A DNA stretch of 64,000 nt from Ophiobolus disseminans (lineage: Eukaryota > Ascomycota > Dothideomycetes > Pleosporales > Phaeosphaeriaceae). Shown one piece after another: positions 21,708 through 32,468 of the stretch; position 1 is the stretch's first letter; every line of letters begins with the position of its first letter. The position numbers and the translations under genes are program-made. A model generated the notes under the pieces. The model was not told the DNA's origin. It was given only the letters and a program-made list of their open reading frames with translations, and did not search any database. The stretch lies in the NCBI GenBank assembly GCA_010093685.1, contig MU006224.1, positions 1,348,440-1,412,439 on the forward strand, given 5' to 3'.

Positions 21708-22451
21708 ATGGCAGCAGAAAGGCGACCGCCCATCACGGTCCCGCCCACTTCAGCGCCCACCGACCCGTCCAAAGCCGCCGCCTTCATCTTCGTCCACGGC
21801 CTGGGCGACGAAGCCGAGGGCGTCGAAAGCATTGCCCGCCAGTTCCAGTCCGCCGGCAAGCTGCCACACATGACGTGGGTGCTCCCCAACGCCCTCGCGA
21901 ACCACGACCTCGCCACGAATGCTTGGTACATGCCCACGCGCCTCTCGCCCTACCCGCCCTCGCGGCCCGAACTCGAAGACGACGAGGACGAGCAGGGCAT
22001 GCGGGATACGGTCGCGTACCTCACGACGTTGATAGACGACCTCGTGGCGCAGGGTATACCAGCGCAGCGCATCGTGCTGGGCGGCTTCTCGCAGGGCCAT
22101 GCTATGGCTTTGCTGACTGGGCTGGTGGGGAAATATGCCGGCGAGCTAGGTGGCTTGGTTGGGCTTTCAGGCTACTTGCCGCTGCTCGATCGCATCACGG
22201 CTCTGCGAGACGAGGCTGGATTGCCTGAGCATATGGACGACCGTGTTGAAGTTTTTCTAGCAAGAGGCACAGTTGACCGTTTAGTGCCCAAATGTTATCA
22301 CAGGCTGTGCTATGAGAAGCTGTTGGATATGGGCACGACGCAGGAAGGGTTGACGCTCAAAGCGTACGAGGGCATGGGGCATGTCATGGGCGGTGCTGAG
22401 CTTAGAGATTTGTGTGTGTGGTTGGAGCGAGTTTTGCCTGCTTTGGATTAG
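21708..22451 (+). CDS. Acyl-protein thioesterase 1-like hydrolase (APT1/lysophospholipase family)
   Basis: A single exon of 247 residues with an alpha/beta-hydrolase fold. The catalytic triad is visible: Ser128 in GGFSQGHAMA, Asp190 in LARGTVDRLVP and His225 in EGMGHVMG. FIFVHGLGDEAEG forms the oxyanion region. By family knowledge it removes palmitoyl groups from cytosolic proteins and also cleaves lysophospholipids. I chose the ATG at 21708 (ACAATGG context). The frame is open to an upstream ATG at 21612, which would add 32 residues without family support. The 3' end lies 193 bp from the convergent hypothetical gene. Confidence 0.9.
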   Translation: MAAERRPPITVPPTSAPTDPSKAAAFIFVHGLGDEAEGVESIARQFQSAGKLPHMTWVLPNALANHDLATNAWYMPTRLSPYPPSRPELEDDEDEQGMRDTVAYLTTLIDDLVAQGIPAQRIVLGGFSQGHAMALLTGLVGKYAGELGGLVGLSGYLPLLDRITALRDEAGLPEHMDDRVEVFLARGTVDRLVPKCYHRLCYEKLLDMGTTQEGLTLKAYEGMGHVMGGAELRDLCVWLERVLPALD

Positions 22452-22644
22452 ACAACCCTAGGAAATCACTGGGAATGAAGATGGTTTGAAGCGCCGTGTT
22501 CGTTTCTTCTTGTTAGATACGGCAATCCAGCTGTCAGATATGTATGTCGTGAGTACATTCAGCTTTCTCCGTCGCAGTCATTCAGCTCATTCTTACCATC
22601 ACGAGGTAAACCCAGTGCATCACCATAACCCCATCCATCCCCCC

Positions 22645-24102
22645 TCAAAACGACATCCGTCTCTCAACCAGCCTCTCCACCAACCCACCAAAATCCCCAT
22701 CCTCCCGTCCACCATCCCCCTCCCCCTCCTCACGCTTCTCAACCTTCATCTCCTTCTTCCCGCCCTTGCCATACACGCGCTCCAGCGTCGTATAATAGTA
22801 CTTCTCAATCGTGCCCTGGCCCAAGCTCCACTGATACGCGTCCTCGAGCTTGTTCTGGATGTCTTTCCAGCCCAAGCCCGCGTCGTCGTGCCACGTGACG
22901 ATGAGGGTCTTCTCGAGGAGGCGGGGCGAGAGTTTGCGCTGCTTTGGGCCTGATTTTGGTTGGGTGCCTGGCGTTGTAGGTGTGGTGGGGGGTGGGATGA
23001 ATGTGGAAGTAGCAGCAGCAGCAGAAGTGGTGGTGCTGGTAGTAGGAATAATGACCGGCGTGATGAGGCTGACTTTCTTCGCGCGTGGCGTTCCCCTCCT
23101 AACCACAGCTTTACTCGGGCGAGGAATCGTATCCGGGTCCCTGCATCCGTACTTCTTCTTCAGGCGTAACAAGCTGCGGATATGCCGCTTGCGCACCGCC
23201 TCGTCGGTAACAGCATCGCGGGGAAACTTCGCGCTGTACACTTCCGCGGCTTTGGTGTATGTCATCTCGCACTCGTCCATGTAGTGGATGATCATGCTGT
23301 TGTGGTAGTCCTCCGTGTCGCCAAAGGGCAGGTTGGCCGGGTCGGGCTCCGGGATGGGGTTGCCAGGGATGGAGCTGGGGCGCGGGGGCATGAGCAGGGA
23401 GATGATGGACTGGTAGGGGAGCTTCTGGACTTCGATGGAGGCTTCGGCTGAGCGGTCGCGCTTGGTGGCGGAACGGGATTTCTTCTCAGAGCCAGAGACG
23501 GGAGGCGTGATGCGGTGCTTCTTGCCGGCGGCTTTCTGGGGGGTGGGTTTGGATTGGAACTTGCTCTGGTTGTCGACGGCGACGGCGGCAGAGATCTTCT
23601 CGTCAAACGACATGGTTGTCTTACCGGTCGCAGGCTCCTCAACGTCGGTGTCGTCTGCATCCCGCATATCGACGTCGACTGAACCCATGTCCGAGCCTGG
23701 AGAGGATGGAGCTTCCGAAAGGGAGGACGTGTCACTCTCTGGTGTACCAGATCGCTTCTTGAGAGCGCCCATGCCGCCCTTCGAAATCAAGTCCAGCGTG
23801 ACAATGGACTCCTCAATGTGCTTCCGAGTGCCCTTGTTGCGACGTGGGGAGTCGGGAACCTTCAGGGCTACCACTATGACTGCTCGATCAGGGGTGGGAT
23901 CAGCATCTCCGTCCATAGATGAGGTTGATGAAGGAGGCGTAGATGCCCGAGAGGACTCACGCGCTGGAGAGCTTGATGCTGCCTTGATCTTGTCAGCTCC
24001 CTCGTCATCGACCTTAACGATGATGGGACGGGTCTCGGCTTTGTCCGCGGACCGCAAATCGACAGCGAGGTTGAGATCACGAGGACTGGGAGGAGCAGAC
24101 AT
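22645..24102 (-). CDS. Hypothetical nuclear protein with two HTH/SANT-like segments
   Basis: A single-exon gene of 485 residues. The N-terminal half is disordered and rich in Ser, Pro, Asp and Lys, with basic clusters such as AGKKHRITPP and KKSRSATKRDRS that look like nuclear-localisation signals. Two compact helical regions stand out. One, at about 265-330, includes HYMDECEMTYTKAAEVYSAK and DEAVRKRHIRSLLRLKKKYG. The other, near 400-455, includes LLEKTLIVTWHDDAGLGWKD and IQNKLEDAYQWSLGQGTIEK. Both resemble Myb/SANT or helix-turn-helix spacing, suggesting DNA or chromatin binding. I cannot name the family. Direction and length are well supported by the long uninterrupted frame. Confidence 0.8.
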   Translation of the reverse strand: MSAPPSPRDLNLAVDLRSADKAETRPIIVKVDDEGADKIKAASSSPARESSRASTPPSSTSSMDGDADPTPDRAVIVVALKVPDSPRRNKGTRKHIEESIVTLDLISKGGMGALKKRSGTPESDTSSLSEAPSSPGSDMGSVDVDMRDADDTDVEEPATGKTTMSFDEKISAAVAVDNQSKFQSKPTPQKAAGKKHRITPPVSGSEKKSRSATKRDRSAEASIEVQKLPYQSIISLLMPPRPSSIPGNPIPEPDPANLPFGDTEDYHNSMIIHYMDECEMTYTKAAEVYSAKFPRDAVTDEAVRKRHIRSLLRLKKKYGCRDPDTIPRPSKAVVRRGTPRAKKVSLITPVIIPTTSTTTSAAAATSTFIPPPTTPTTPGTQPKSGPKQRKLSPRLLEKTLIVTWHDDAGLGWKDIQNKLEDAYQWSLGQGTIEKYYYTTLERVYGKGGKKEMKVEKREEGEGDGGREDGDFGGLVERLVERRMSF

Positions 24103-24911
24103 GCTTTCGGTCTATGAGTGAAAGCTTGTTGTGTTGGGTGACCCACGAAGGTATTTGTCAGGAGTTGTCCACATACAATGGCGGAGCAAACTTACGATGT
24201 AGAGCTGATTGTCGTCAACCGCTTGCGGGTAGGGCGCGAGCAAGGGTTGGTTGATCAGGATGGGGGGGTAACAGAGTTGACACTGAAGGGAACGTTGTTA
24301 GTCTCGGAGCGCGAGTGATACTTACGTGGGTTGAGCGAAGGCTGGCTGGTTCCAGCGTGGTTAGACTCTGGTCGGTGGTTGATAGGCAAAGCCCAATGGT
24401 AAAGGTGTTGATGGAGCGATGTGGTGTTGGCAGGTGGGTGCCGGTAGTATTTATGGAGAGGGGGAGTGGAGGGTAGGCGGGCGCGGTCACCCAGCTCAGT
24501 CGTTTGAACACATGGATCGAGGCCTTTCCACATTCTTCTGGAGAATCATAGCTTTGCGTGAGCTGTTTTCTTCCTTTCACCTAGTCTTTCTGCTGTTTCC
24601 TCAACGGAAAGGTGACGATGTCAATGGAGGAACCGAGTATATAGTAGAACATAACCCATAGCATCGTATACTTATATAAACTGCTCTGCCATTGGCGTCA
24701 GTTTCGGGTATAATACATAGCATCTCGAGGTCAACGTGCCACACGCGAAGCTCCAGGTCTTTCTCCGTCTTGCCTATACGTCATCCGGACGGTAAAAGCA
24801 AACGCACGCCCTCGTTTGACTCACATGCGGTGCGTCCTAGAGCTTCGTTCATCTCCTCCCAGGCTGAGAAACGCCCAGTCGAGGTTTCCTTTCTTGTTCG
24901 AAAGCATTAAC
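24103..24911. other. Intergenic, 5' flank of the hypothetical nuclear protein and 3' flank of prenylcysteine oxidase
   Basis: About 800 bp. Short frames only, and probably a long 5' leader for the gene at 22645-24102. No repeat or RNA gene was recognised. Confidence 0.35.
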
Positions 24912-26525
24912 TCACAACTCCTCTAACAGCTCTTGACTCGCTGGACCACCAAACAAATTTCCCAGTCGCACCTTGCCCTCTTCCTCCTTTCTCTTCACCA
25001 TCCACTCATCCCTCACTAACCTCGCCACATTCTTCCCACTCAACGCACTGGTTTCCATGGTACTGATAAAACTCTCGATGCCGCTCGTGTACCACAGACC
25101 CTCGTCCAGCTTGATCTCCTCAAACGTGACGCGCGGATACTCACGCGGGTACGAGTGCCAGATCTTGTGGTGGACCCAGCTCACCGTGCCGTTGATATCG
25201 CCGTAGTTAGCCTCGTCTTCTGATACCTTGTGGCCGAGCACAGACGCGAAAAATTCTGGCGTGACGCGCATGGGCGAGAAGATCTTGTAGACGAACTCAA
25301 GGCGCGGTGGATGAGAGTCTAGGTTCAAATACTGGTCGTGGATTGATATGCTGTAGAAGCCGGGTGAGCCAACATTGTCCTCGGGAGTCTCGGTCGGCGG
25401 AAGTGTTGTTAGGACGTATTGTGGCACGGCTGATCCGGGGGCGAGATTGAATGCCAGGGGATCCAGTTGGTATGGCGAGGCAAAGAGGGTCGTGTATAGC
25501 CTCGCATATGGAATCTCGTCAGGAGTGTGCTTGGGCGCTGGGTCAATGACCAGGTCTGTGTATTGAAGCGGCGCCGCCAGTATGACCTCGTCGAACGTGG
25601 CATTGGAGCCATCGGCGATGCCGAGGATGTAGGTGCTGTCTTTCTGCTTCGATACCCTGGAAACTGTGGTGTTCAGACGTAGCTCTGCCGACGAAGCGTC
25701 AAGCATGCTAGCGAATATCTGCCAGTTGCCGCCTTTAATTGCCATGGCACCATTCGTAGCCATGCAGACCATGGCTTCCAGACCGTGGATGTATCCGAGG
25801 TTGGACGCGTAGTTGACGCGAGTGCTTGCCTGGATGATCTCCCTCGCAAACGTCTCACCAATCCCATTCGCCTTTAGGTATTGCTCTCCAGTGACACCCG
25901 TAGCCTCCAACAGCCCTAACCTTTCGACAACGTCGCTCAAGCTCTTCCATGGAAAGACTGGCTCGTCATACATGGTCAGGAATTTCCCGACTACGCTCTT
26001 CATCAGCCGATTCGTCAAGAGCGGCGCTGGCCCATATTTCCACAGCAGTTTCGCCTTGTCCCACCAGCTCTCCTCTTGTGTCGTGATCAAGACGAACTCC
26101 TGCCCGTTCCATATACCGAGCTCTGGCATCGCGAGTTGTGAAATAAGGTCCTGCGATGCTGGAGACAGGCCGAAGCGCTTCATGGCATCCATCATGATGT
26201 GGTTCACTTCGACAAATATGGAGCCACCGAGCTCGACGGGGAACTCGGATTGGTTCCATACGTTGACCGTGGTTGTGCGGCCACCAATGTAGGTGTTGCG
26301 CTCGAAGACGGTGATGTCCGCCGGTATCGAAGCCTCGTTGGCATATAGGGCGAGGTGGTACGCTGTGGATGATCCGCCGGCACCGGCGCCTTTACGTGTC
26401 AGTACTTGGGAGTTTGTAGGGGATTGTCATGTCTGCGAACCTATGATGGCGACGCGCTTTGCGTGGGGAGTCTGAAGGGTGCTGACAGCGGCGGTAAAGC
26501 TCAGCAGCGACGCGACTCGCGACAT
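24912..26525 (-). CDS. Prenylcysteine oxidase (prenylcysteine lyase family, FAD-dependent)
   Basis: Two exons (26525-26441 and 26389-24912) give 520 residues. The N-terminus is a probable signal peptide (MSRVASLLSFTAAVSTLQT). The split codon at the 51-bp intron completes the FAD motif VAIIGAGAGGSSTAYHLAL at about 26-44, followed by ITVFERNTYIGGRTTTV. The prenylcysteine lyase domain follows, with VELGGSIFVEVNH, ASTRVNYASNLGYIHGLEA, the strand DEVILAAPLQYTD, and SWVHHKIWHSYPREYPRVTF, and ends with the FAD-contacting GLWYTSGIESFISTMETSA. By family knowledge it cleaves the thioether of prenylcysteine released from degraded prenylated proteins, in a lysosome/vacuole-like compartment. Both splice sites are canonical. 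Confidence 0.93.
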
Positions 26526-27076
26526 CCGCACCATCTTGGAGAAGTTCTGTATCTGGGAGCTACTAGGGCAAATCGGAAAGACAGGGTTCGATTGAATTGA
26601 TGAGAGAAACGATGCGCTTCAAGTATCGTCGTTCATGGCGGTGACACGGATGCCTGGAATGCGACCTCGATCGGCATGACGCTTATTGAACGCCGCTATT
26701 CAGAGCATCAGCACAGCGCCGCACGTCAGGCGTGTCAATAGCAATCAATAGCCAAGTGATAGCCATGCGAAACGTCGTGTTAGGCCATAAAAGCCTTCTA
26801 TTGGAGGTGAAAGTGTGATAACTCCAGGGCTGTGACAAAGCACACGTTCCCACGTGCCTCGGCTTGTAGGTAGACTGATGCCAAAAGAGGCATTCCGAAT
26901 CTAAGTGTACCAGACATGAGTTCTTGAGCAAGTTGTGGACGATGTTTTGTGCAGACATGGCGTTGTCTAACTCGTAACATTGACTTGATGAATATGGCAT
27001 TTTGCCTGGCATGTTCCGCTGTTCCATGGCACCTCTTCCTTCACCCTACACACCTATGTTCTTCTAGCACTTCTAT
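26526..27076. other. Intergenic region, no gene recognised
   Basis: 551 bp between the start of prenylcysteine oxidase and the end of the flavin-reductase-like gene. Short overlapping frames only. Confidence 0.35.
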
Positions 27077-29542
27077 CTACCTTCTTCCTCCCATAAGCGA
27101 ATAGCTGGTCCATGCTTTCTCAACATTCGCACCCTGCTGTTTGGACGTCGGGCCCTCATCGCCCGTTTGTATTTGCGACCCATGATCACGATATCGGATA
27201 CGAAGACCAGCACCTCGTTGTGTAGATGTACTGGCTGGCGCTGCTTGGTCTCCCTGAAACGACAGGTGACTCCGCTTGTTTGCCAGAACATCCACGTTGC
27301 GGCTCACCAACATCGCGTCTTGCATTTCGGCATCTGAAGAGCGCGTCAGGGCATCAATTGCCGATGCTTGGGTTGACGCGGGGTTGACGTCGAAGTTGTA
27401 CTGCTCCTTTAGATAGCGGGCGATGGCTTCGTTGAGCTCCTGCGTCGACTTGCCGTATAGGTTCTTGAGTTCCTTGGCCACGAGCGTCTCCAGGATGTGG
27501 CCCTGGTTTAGAGGTTGCTTCTTCTCCGACAAGGGTACTTCGAGAGTGGCGTCCCAAACAAATCCCATAGCAGCAAGCTTGTCTCTGTTCGACCACGACA
27601 TGGCTCGCGCAGGTGTCCGTCGGACAAAGTTCTTCACTCGCTTTTCGAGATTTGCCCATGTGACTGAGTTTGAAAACAACGGTCTCAGCATATTTCCAAT
27701 GCGATCGGGCACATGCCGCGATTGTCGCGTCGAATCTTGCACGTGCTTTAGTTTACCGAGGAAAAACTCGACGTTGAATCCTGTAATCGCAGGATGGACA
27801 CCAATCCGGCGTAACACTTCGATTGTGTCGATGACCTTGTTCCTCCGTTCGTTCCCGTTGTGCAGAAACTCGATGGCACGGCGCATAATGACACGACTCT
27901 CTTCTAGCGATACGTGGCCCGAGATGTCTATGTTGGGTGAAGTAAACAAGAGAGGCGATGCCTCTGTAACCAGGCGATTGCGGGCCCTTATGAAATAGGA
28001 CGAGAGTGTTTGTTGCTCACCGAGAGACACTACGACGTCACTGAACCGGGTCTTTACCGCCACATCGTAGCCAACAGCAGCGAGATGATCCCGAATGCGA
28101 TGCTCCACTTGTTCGAGATACTCGGCATTGTAGTTCCTGCTGTCCGAGCTAGAATTTCCTTCTCTTGGCTCGTATGCGCCAACCAGCCCTGCTTCCCGGA
28201 GGGCACTCATGATGTCACTGGGAAGTAGACCTATGCTGGAGGGACTGACTCCTAGATTCTGAAGGAAGACCCTAAAGTTCAAAGCTAAGAAGCGTTCGTC
28301 CTCCTTCACAAAGTTCTCGGCACGCTCATATATCTTGGCCCTGTCTGATGGGGAGAGGCGGCCGTAAAAGTCGCTCAGAGGTGACGAGAGCTCAAGAGCA
28401 GCGGGAAGCTGGGAGATCAAGCCACTCGCTTGTCTGACCTCATCGGCGACTTGGGCTAAACTGATTCCCCATGCGCCGGGGCTGATGGGAAGTGACCGGT
28501 CAAGTTCTCGAAGAACGTCTCTTCTGCCTTGAAGAAGGGCGGGATCTTTCCTCACCATCTCCTTGAGACGATTTAGATAGTCACGCCGCTGCGCCTCCCC
28601 TGGAATCAGCGGGTAATCATAGGCAGACCAACCGTCTTTAATGGCGATGGCGTCCTTTAGGTGAGCAGTCACCTGGGTCCCGTCTGGCTGCATGTACACG
28701 CCGTCAACGTACAGTATCGTGCGAATGTTGGAAGTGGTGCTTTCGATATCGTCTACGCTGGCGACCAGAATGACATGATCCCCTACCTGGAATTCATGTG
28801 TCAAAGTGCACTCCATGGCGGCGCGAACAGAGGGCTCGAAGATTTGAGGTGCATTGGAGGTGGTAGCGCGAAGCTTGTCTCTATGAGGATCAAGGCCAGG
28901 AACGTAGATTCTCAGGCGTTTTCGCCGGTTAGCGTAAGCATCCGGATGGTTCCCTCGACAAAAGGCCTCCACCATGGATGCACCTCCACGGTCCGCCGCT
29001 GGAAAGTGGACGCGAAACAGGCCCTTGGCCGCTCGTATGGCATCCAGAGTTTTGGAGGGGTGTTTGATATTGAAGGAGATAGTGGGCGGGTCCATTGACA
29101 CGGTGCTCAGTGAGGACACAGCAACGCCCATGGGCACGTTCTTCTTGAGCGCAGCGTCGATACTCGCGACGGTGACGACGGCGACGGAGCTGGGCACCTT
29201 GCGCATCAAGTTGCGAACGTCGTTCCGCATAGTTTCTGCATCCGTTCTCACGTGTTCGGGTTCATGTGGGGTTGCTCCATCCTTGTCTTCCGGGGGTTTA
29301 TTCGCAGACGTGACTTCCTCATCCGGCGTCTCTATGATATGTTGCTCCGTGGCTTCGCTCTGGACTTGTATCTGGTGTTGCTGGCGCTGGACTCGGGTCG
29401 CGTGGTACTTGCGCGCGTGTAGAAGGCTCAGTGGGATGCTTCGACTGTATGCAGACGAGACGGCGCAGGGTTGTGTGTGTTGTTGACTCCACCTGTAGAA
29501 GGCGGCGAAGAAGCGAGATGCTGGGCGCTGGGCGAGGGCCAT
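27077..29542 (-). CDS. Mitochondrial flavin-reductase-like protein with long uncharacterised C-terminus
   Basis: A single exon of 821 residues. The N-terminus (MALAQRPASRFFAAFYRWSQ) is a good mitochondrial presequence. A flavin-reductase-like FMN-binding split barrel lies at about 110-285: LMRKVPSSVAVVTVASIDA, PMGVAVSSLSTVSMDPPTI, SFNIKHPSKTLDAIRAAKG, FRVHFPAADRGGASMVEAF and TLTHEFQVGDHVILVASVDD. The remaining 530 or so residues are mainly helical and hydrophilic and match no domain I recognise. The barrel could use flavin in electron transfer or be a non-catalytic fold inside a mitochondrial scaffold. It diverges from the bL31m ribosomal protein gene with only 194 bp between starts, which fits a mitochondrial role. 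Confidence 0.83.
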   Translation of the reverse strand: MALAQRPASRFFAAFYRWSQQHTQPCAVSSAYSRSIPLSLLHARKYHATRVQRQQHQIQVQSEATEQHIIETPDEEVTSANKPPEDKDGATPHEPEHVRTDAETMRNDVRNLMRKVPSSVAVVTVASIDAALKKNVPMGVAVSSLSTVSMDPPTISFNIKHPSKTLDAIRAAKGLFRVHFPAADRGGASMVEAFCRGNHPDAYANRRKRLRIYVPGLDPHRDKLRATTSNAPQIFEPSVRAAMECTLTHEFQVGDHVILVASVDDIESTTSNIRTILYVDGVYMQPDGTQVTAHLKDAIAIKDGWSAYDYPLIPGEAQRRDYLNRLKEMVRKDPALLQGRRDVLRELDRSLPISPGAWGISLAQVADEVRQASGLISQLPAALELSSPLSDFYGRLSPSDRAKIYERAENFVKEDERFLALNFRVFLQNLGVSPSSIGLLPSDIMSALREAGLVGAYEPREGNSSSDSRNYNAEYLEQVEHRIRDHLAAVGYDVAVKTRFSDVVVSLGEQQTLSSYFIRARNRLVTEASPLLFTSPNIDISGHVSLEESRVIMRRAIEFLHNGNERRNKVIDTIEVLRRIGVHPAITGFNVEFFLGKLKHVQDSTRQSRHVPDRIGNMLRPLFSNSVTWANLEKRVKNFVRRTPARAMSWSNRDKLAAMGFVWDATLEVPLSEKKQPLNQGHILETLVAKELKNLYGKSTQELNEAIARYLKEQYNFDVNPASTQASAIDALTRSSDAEMQDAMLVSRNVDVLANKRSHLSFQGDQAAPASTSTQRGAGLRIRYRDHGSQIQTGDEGPTSKQQGANVEKAWTSYSLMGGRR

Positions 29543-29736
29543 TGGGACGAGATGCGCTCAATCAGGATGAGGCATTGGAAGGGACAGAATGCTTTTCGGC
29601 GATAGATGACCTACCGGTAGGTATGGAAGATGCAGCGATATCAAAATGTTAGCACATCGCCAAGACACGCGGAGGTCCGCAACTTCCAATTCATCTCCAT
29701 CTTCCACCTCCGCCACCTCACCCCAACACACACCCA
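29543..29736. promoter_or_regulatory. Short bidirectional promoter of two mitochondrial-protein genes
   Basis: 194 bp separate the start codons of the flavin-reductase-like gene (minus) and the bL31m gene (plus). No TATA box is seen on either strand, as is common for housekeeping pairs. Confidence 0.5.
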
Positions 29737-30265
29737 ATGGCTGCACCAGTACCCTCGATGGGCGCCCTCCGCGCCCTCCGCCACTCGATACGGCCCCGAG
29801 TACGCCAAACCACGCAGGTGCGGCACGCGACGCTCCTCAAGCGCCCCAAACGCCCCTACACCTTCACCCAGCTCATCACCCTCTCCGACGGCAGCTCCTT
29901 CACCCTGCGCACCACGAACCCGCAGCCCGTATACAAGAGCGCAAAGGACATACGTAATGCGCCGCTCTGGAATCCCAGCTCGCAGAAGCTGCTGAACGTG
30001 GAGGAGGACGAGGCCGGACGGTTGGCCGCTTTCCGCTCAAAATTTGGAAGGGGCTGGGATACGGATGCGGAGAAGGTGCGATCTGAATGAGGAAGGAACG
30101 ATAGGATATACGCTAACGTGGCTGCAGGGTAAGAAGAGCGAAGACCACCTCATGGACCTCATCAGCGGGCAGGGCAAGGGTCCCACGAAACCGACCGCCG
30201 CACCCAAGGGGGCTATCAAGCAGCCGCCCAAGATTCAGGGTGGGAAGCAGAAGGGGGATGTATAA
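29737..30265 (+). CDS. mrpl36: Mitochondrial large-subunit ribosomal protein bL31m (MRPL36)
   Basis: Two exons (29737-30075 and 30128-30265), joined in phase 0 across a 52-bp intron, give 158 residues. A mitochondrial presequence (MAAPVPSMGALRALRHSIRP) precedes the bL31m core, TFTQLITLSDGSSFTLRTTN and KSAKDIRNAPLWNPSS, then LAAFRSKFGRGWD. Exon 2 carries the conserved GKKSEDHLMDLISG followed by a Lys/Pro/Gly tail. It is a structural component of the mitochondrial large ribosomal subunit. The divergent neighbour is another predicted mitochondrial protein. Confidence 0.9.
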
Positions 30266-30723
30266 CAATATCGCCTACATACTGGAGAAATCTATACAAT
30301 ATCAAGATATCCGTGGCATTTTTTCAACACATCTATATATCATTCTCGTCTCTTCTGTCGCCTCAAGGGTAAGCGGCCGATCCAAGACTCAGAAGAATTG
30401 AATTGAGTCACAAACAGGAGCGAATCCAGACAAGCATGGTCCAAGTGAGAAGTCACGAGATATTTTCCAGTATGTTGTTCGTCTTGTTTGTCTATCTGTC
30501 GCTCGACTGAAGCGTGGTAAACTGGTATACAGTGCTAGCTCAGAGCAGACGCAAGCACCAGGACCGCAAAACGGCCAGCTTCTGCAGTACTCATCTGCCG
30601 AGCCTCTCCAGTGCCCCGCCAGCCACCTATATCATGCGCCTGCTTCGGCGCGCCTCAACCGAGTCCCCACTTATAGGGCATGTGCCAATGCAGCATCCAT
30701 ACGAACAACTCTGTGAAAGCACC
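30266..30723. other. Convergent 3' flanks, no gene recognised
   Basis: 458 bp between the stops of bL31m and the aldo-keto reductase. No gene or repeat was seen. Confidence 0.35.
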
Positions 30724-31813
30724 TCACACAATAACCTTGTGCGGCGCCTCCTTCTCCTCGGGCTCGCCGAAGATGTTGACGGGCCACCTGGGCTTGTTGG
30801 CAATGTAGGGGATGTTGAAACGGCGGGGCTCCTTCTTTCCAATCTCCTCGACCTTCTCAAAGTCCTCCTGGGACAGCTCAATCTCCTTGAAGTTCTCCTG
30901 GATGCGCGACGCGGTCACCGACTTGGGGATCACGCTATGGCCACCCACCTGCGCCCACGCGAGGATGACTTGTGCGGGCGTGGCCTTGTTCTTGGCTGCG
31001 ACTTCTTTGATCGTGGCGTGTTGGACGAGGAGGGGTTCGTTGACCATGTTGTTGCCAAAGGCCTGGAGCGGTTAGTACTGGGCAGGATACTTGGGAGCGA
31101 GGACTTACCGAGTACTCGGTAATGTGGATGTTCTTCTCCTTGCAGAACTGGATCAGCTCTGGCTGCAGAAGACGGGGGTGACGCTCGATCTGGTTCGCAG
31201 CAGGTGTGACGCCGGTGCCGTCGATGAGGGCCTGAAGGTGCTCCTTGGTGTGGTTGGACACGCCGACAGCGCGCGCCTTTTCCTTTGGCAGCTGCGTCAT
31301 TGCCTTCCAGGTGTCGACGATGGAGATATCGTCGAGCATCTTGACGTCGCCATTCTCCTGCAGGGGGAAGAGCTTGCTGTGCACATCACCGCGCTCGTCG
31401 AACGCGACTGGGAAATGCACGAGATACAGATCGAGGTAGTCGAGACCAAGCTCGGCCAGACAGTCGTCGAGAGCTGCGGGCACATCCTGAGGACGGTGCT
31501 GCGAGTTCCATAGCTTGGACGTGATGAAGACGTTTTCACGCTTTAGGTTGGGCACCTCGCCGCCAAACGCCTTCTTGAGCGCGCGCGCAATCTCCTTCTG
31601 GTTGCCGTACACCTTGGCGAGATCGAGGTGGCGGTAGCCAGCCTTGAGCGCCTCGAAGACTGCAGCTTCGACTTGACCCGGCTCGGCCTGCCAGGTACCA
31701 AAACCCAATTGGCTGTGCAATATGCCGTCAGCCTGAACATACCCCGCGCATCATGCATGTACTTACGGAATGGTGTTGCCCGTGTTCAATGTTACTTTCC
31801 TGCCGAGAGACAT
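30724..31813 (-). CDS. NADP-dependent aldo-keto reductase
   Basis: Three exons (31813-31767, 31712-31109, 31062-30724) give 329 residues, the normal AKR length. The catalytic tetrad is visible: Asp46 and Tyr51 in HLDLAKVYGNQ, Lys82 in FITSKLWNS, and His115 in YLVHFPVAF. GVSNHTKEHLQALIDG and ANQIERHPRLLQPELIQFC are barrel signatures, and IPKSVTASRIQENF is the NADP(H)-binding end. The small first exon (MSLGRKVTLNTGNTIP) restores the conserved LNTG..P..GFGTW start. Both introns have GTAAGT donors, and the second has a TACTAAC branch site. It resembles the xylose-reductase/glycerol-dehydrogenase-like (GCY1) subgroup. The exact substrate is not determinable. Confidence 0.93.
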
Positions 31814-32468
31814 GTTGAAGATGTGATGAGTTGTTTTAGAGTTGATGTAAAACGAGACGTGTATTCGACGCGAAGAAATTTGTATGTGCGGGGTGGAAGA
31901 ATGGAGTGTGGAGAGTTGGTGGGGTCTGAAGCGTCACTGATGACGATCGATTGGTGGTTCTCGACGGCACCTCGAAATGCTATAACAGGTATCCACCTTC
32001 TAGAAGGTTGGGAAAAGACTAAGCCTGACGACTACATCTACGTATGTCAAAGGTATTCGAGATTTTAAAAATTCTCTGTAGATAGACAGGGTAGTGCATC
32101 TTTGTCTCTGGCTTTCGCGACTTACTAGATAAGAGCCAGCTGTAACTACTTCCTTCCAACTCCCTATCAAACGTTTCTTGCGCTTCACAGATGACAAAAC
32201 TAGAAACATTGCTATGAAACAGCAGGTTTGACAATTTGTCTCATCCATGTATGACCAATGATTGAAGCCTGAGGAAACAATCGCAAGATCAGGCGCAAGC
32301 AATACCATATTCTTAGTACGTCACTTCAGAATCTATGTTTTGGTTGTTTCTATTCACATGTAGAATACAAGAAATTAGCAAAGGCACCAGCCTCGTTTAT
32401 CTGCATCTTACGACTACCACCACACCGTGCGCGACTTCACAATCCCTACTGCCCCCAAGGTACACTCC
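31814..32468. other. Intergenic region containing a foldback-repeat copy
   Basis: 655 bp upstream of the aldo-keto reductase and downstream of the secreted hypothetical gene. The only structure recognised is the element at about 31998-32135. Confidence 0.4.
31998..32135. mobile_element. Foldback/MITE-like element, copy 2 (opposite orientation to copy 1)
   Basis: Read forward, this matches the reverse complement of 15975-16117 along its length. Shared blocks include a CTAAGCYTGRCGA-type block (32020-32032), a TAAAA...TCTCT centre (32066-32076), GGGTAGTG (32089-32096) and TGGCTTTCGCGACTT (32109-32123). Its own ends are a weaker inverted repeat (TCTAGAAGGTTGGGAAAAG on the left against the reverse complement of the right end, TCTAGTAAGTCGCGAAAGCC). 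Confidence 0.6.
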
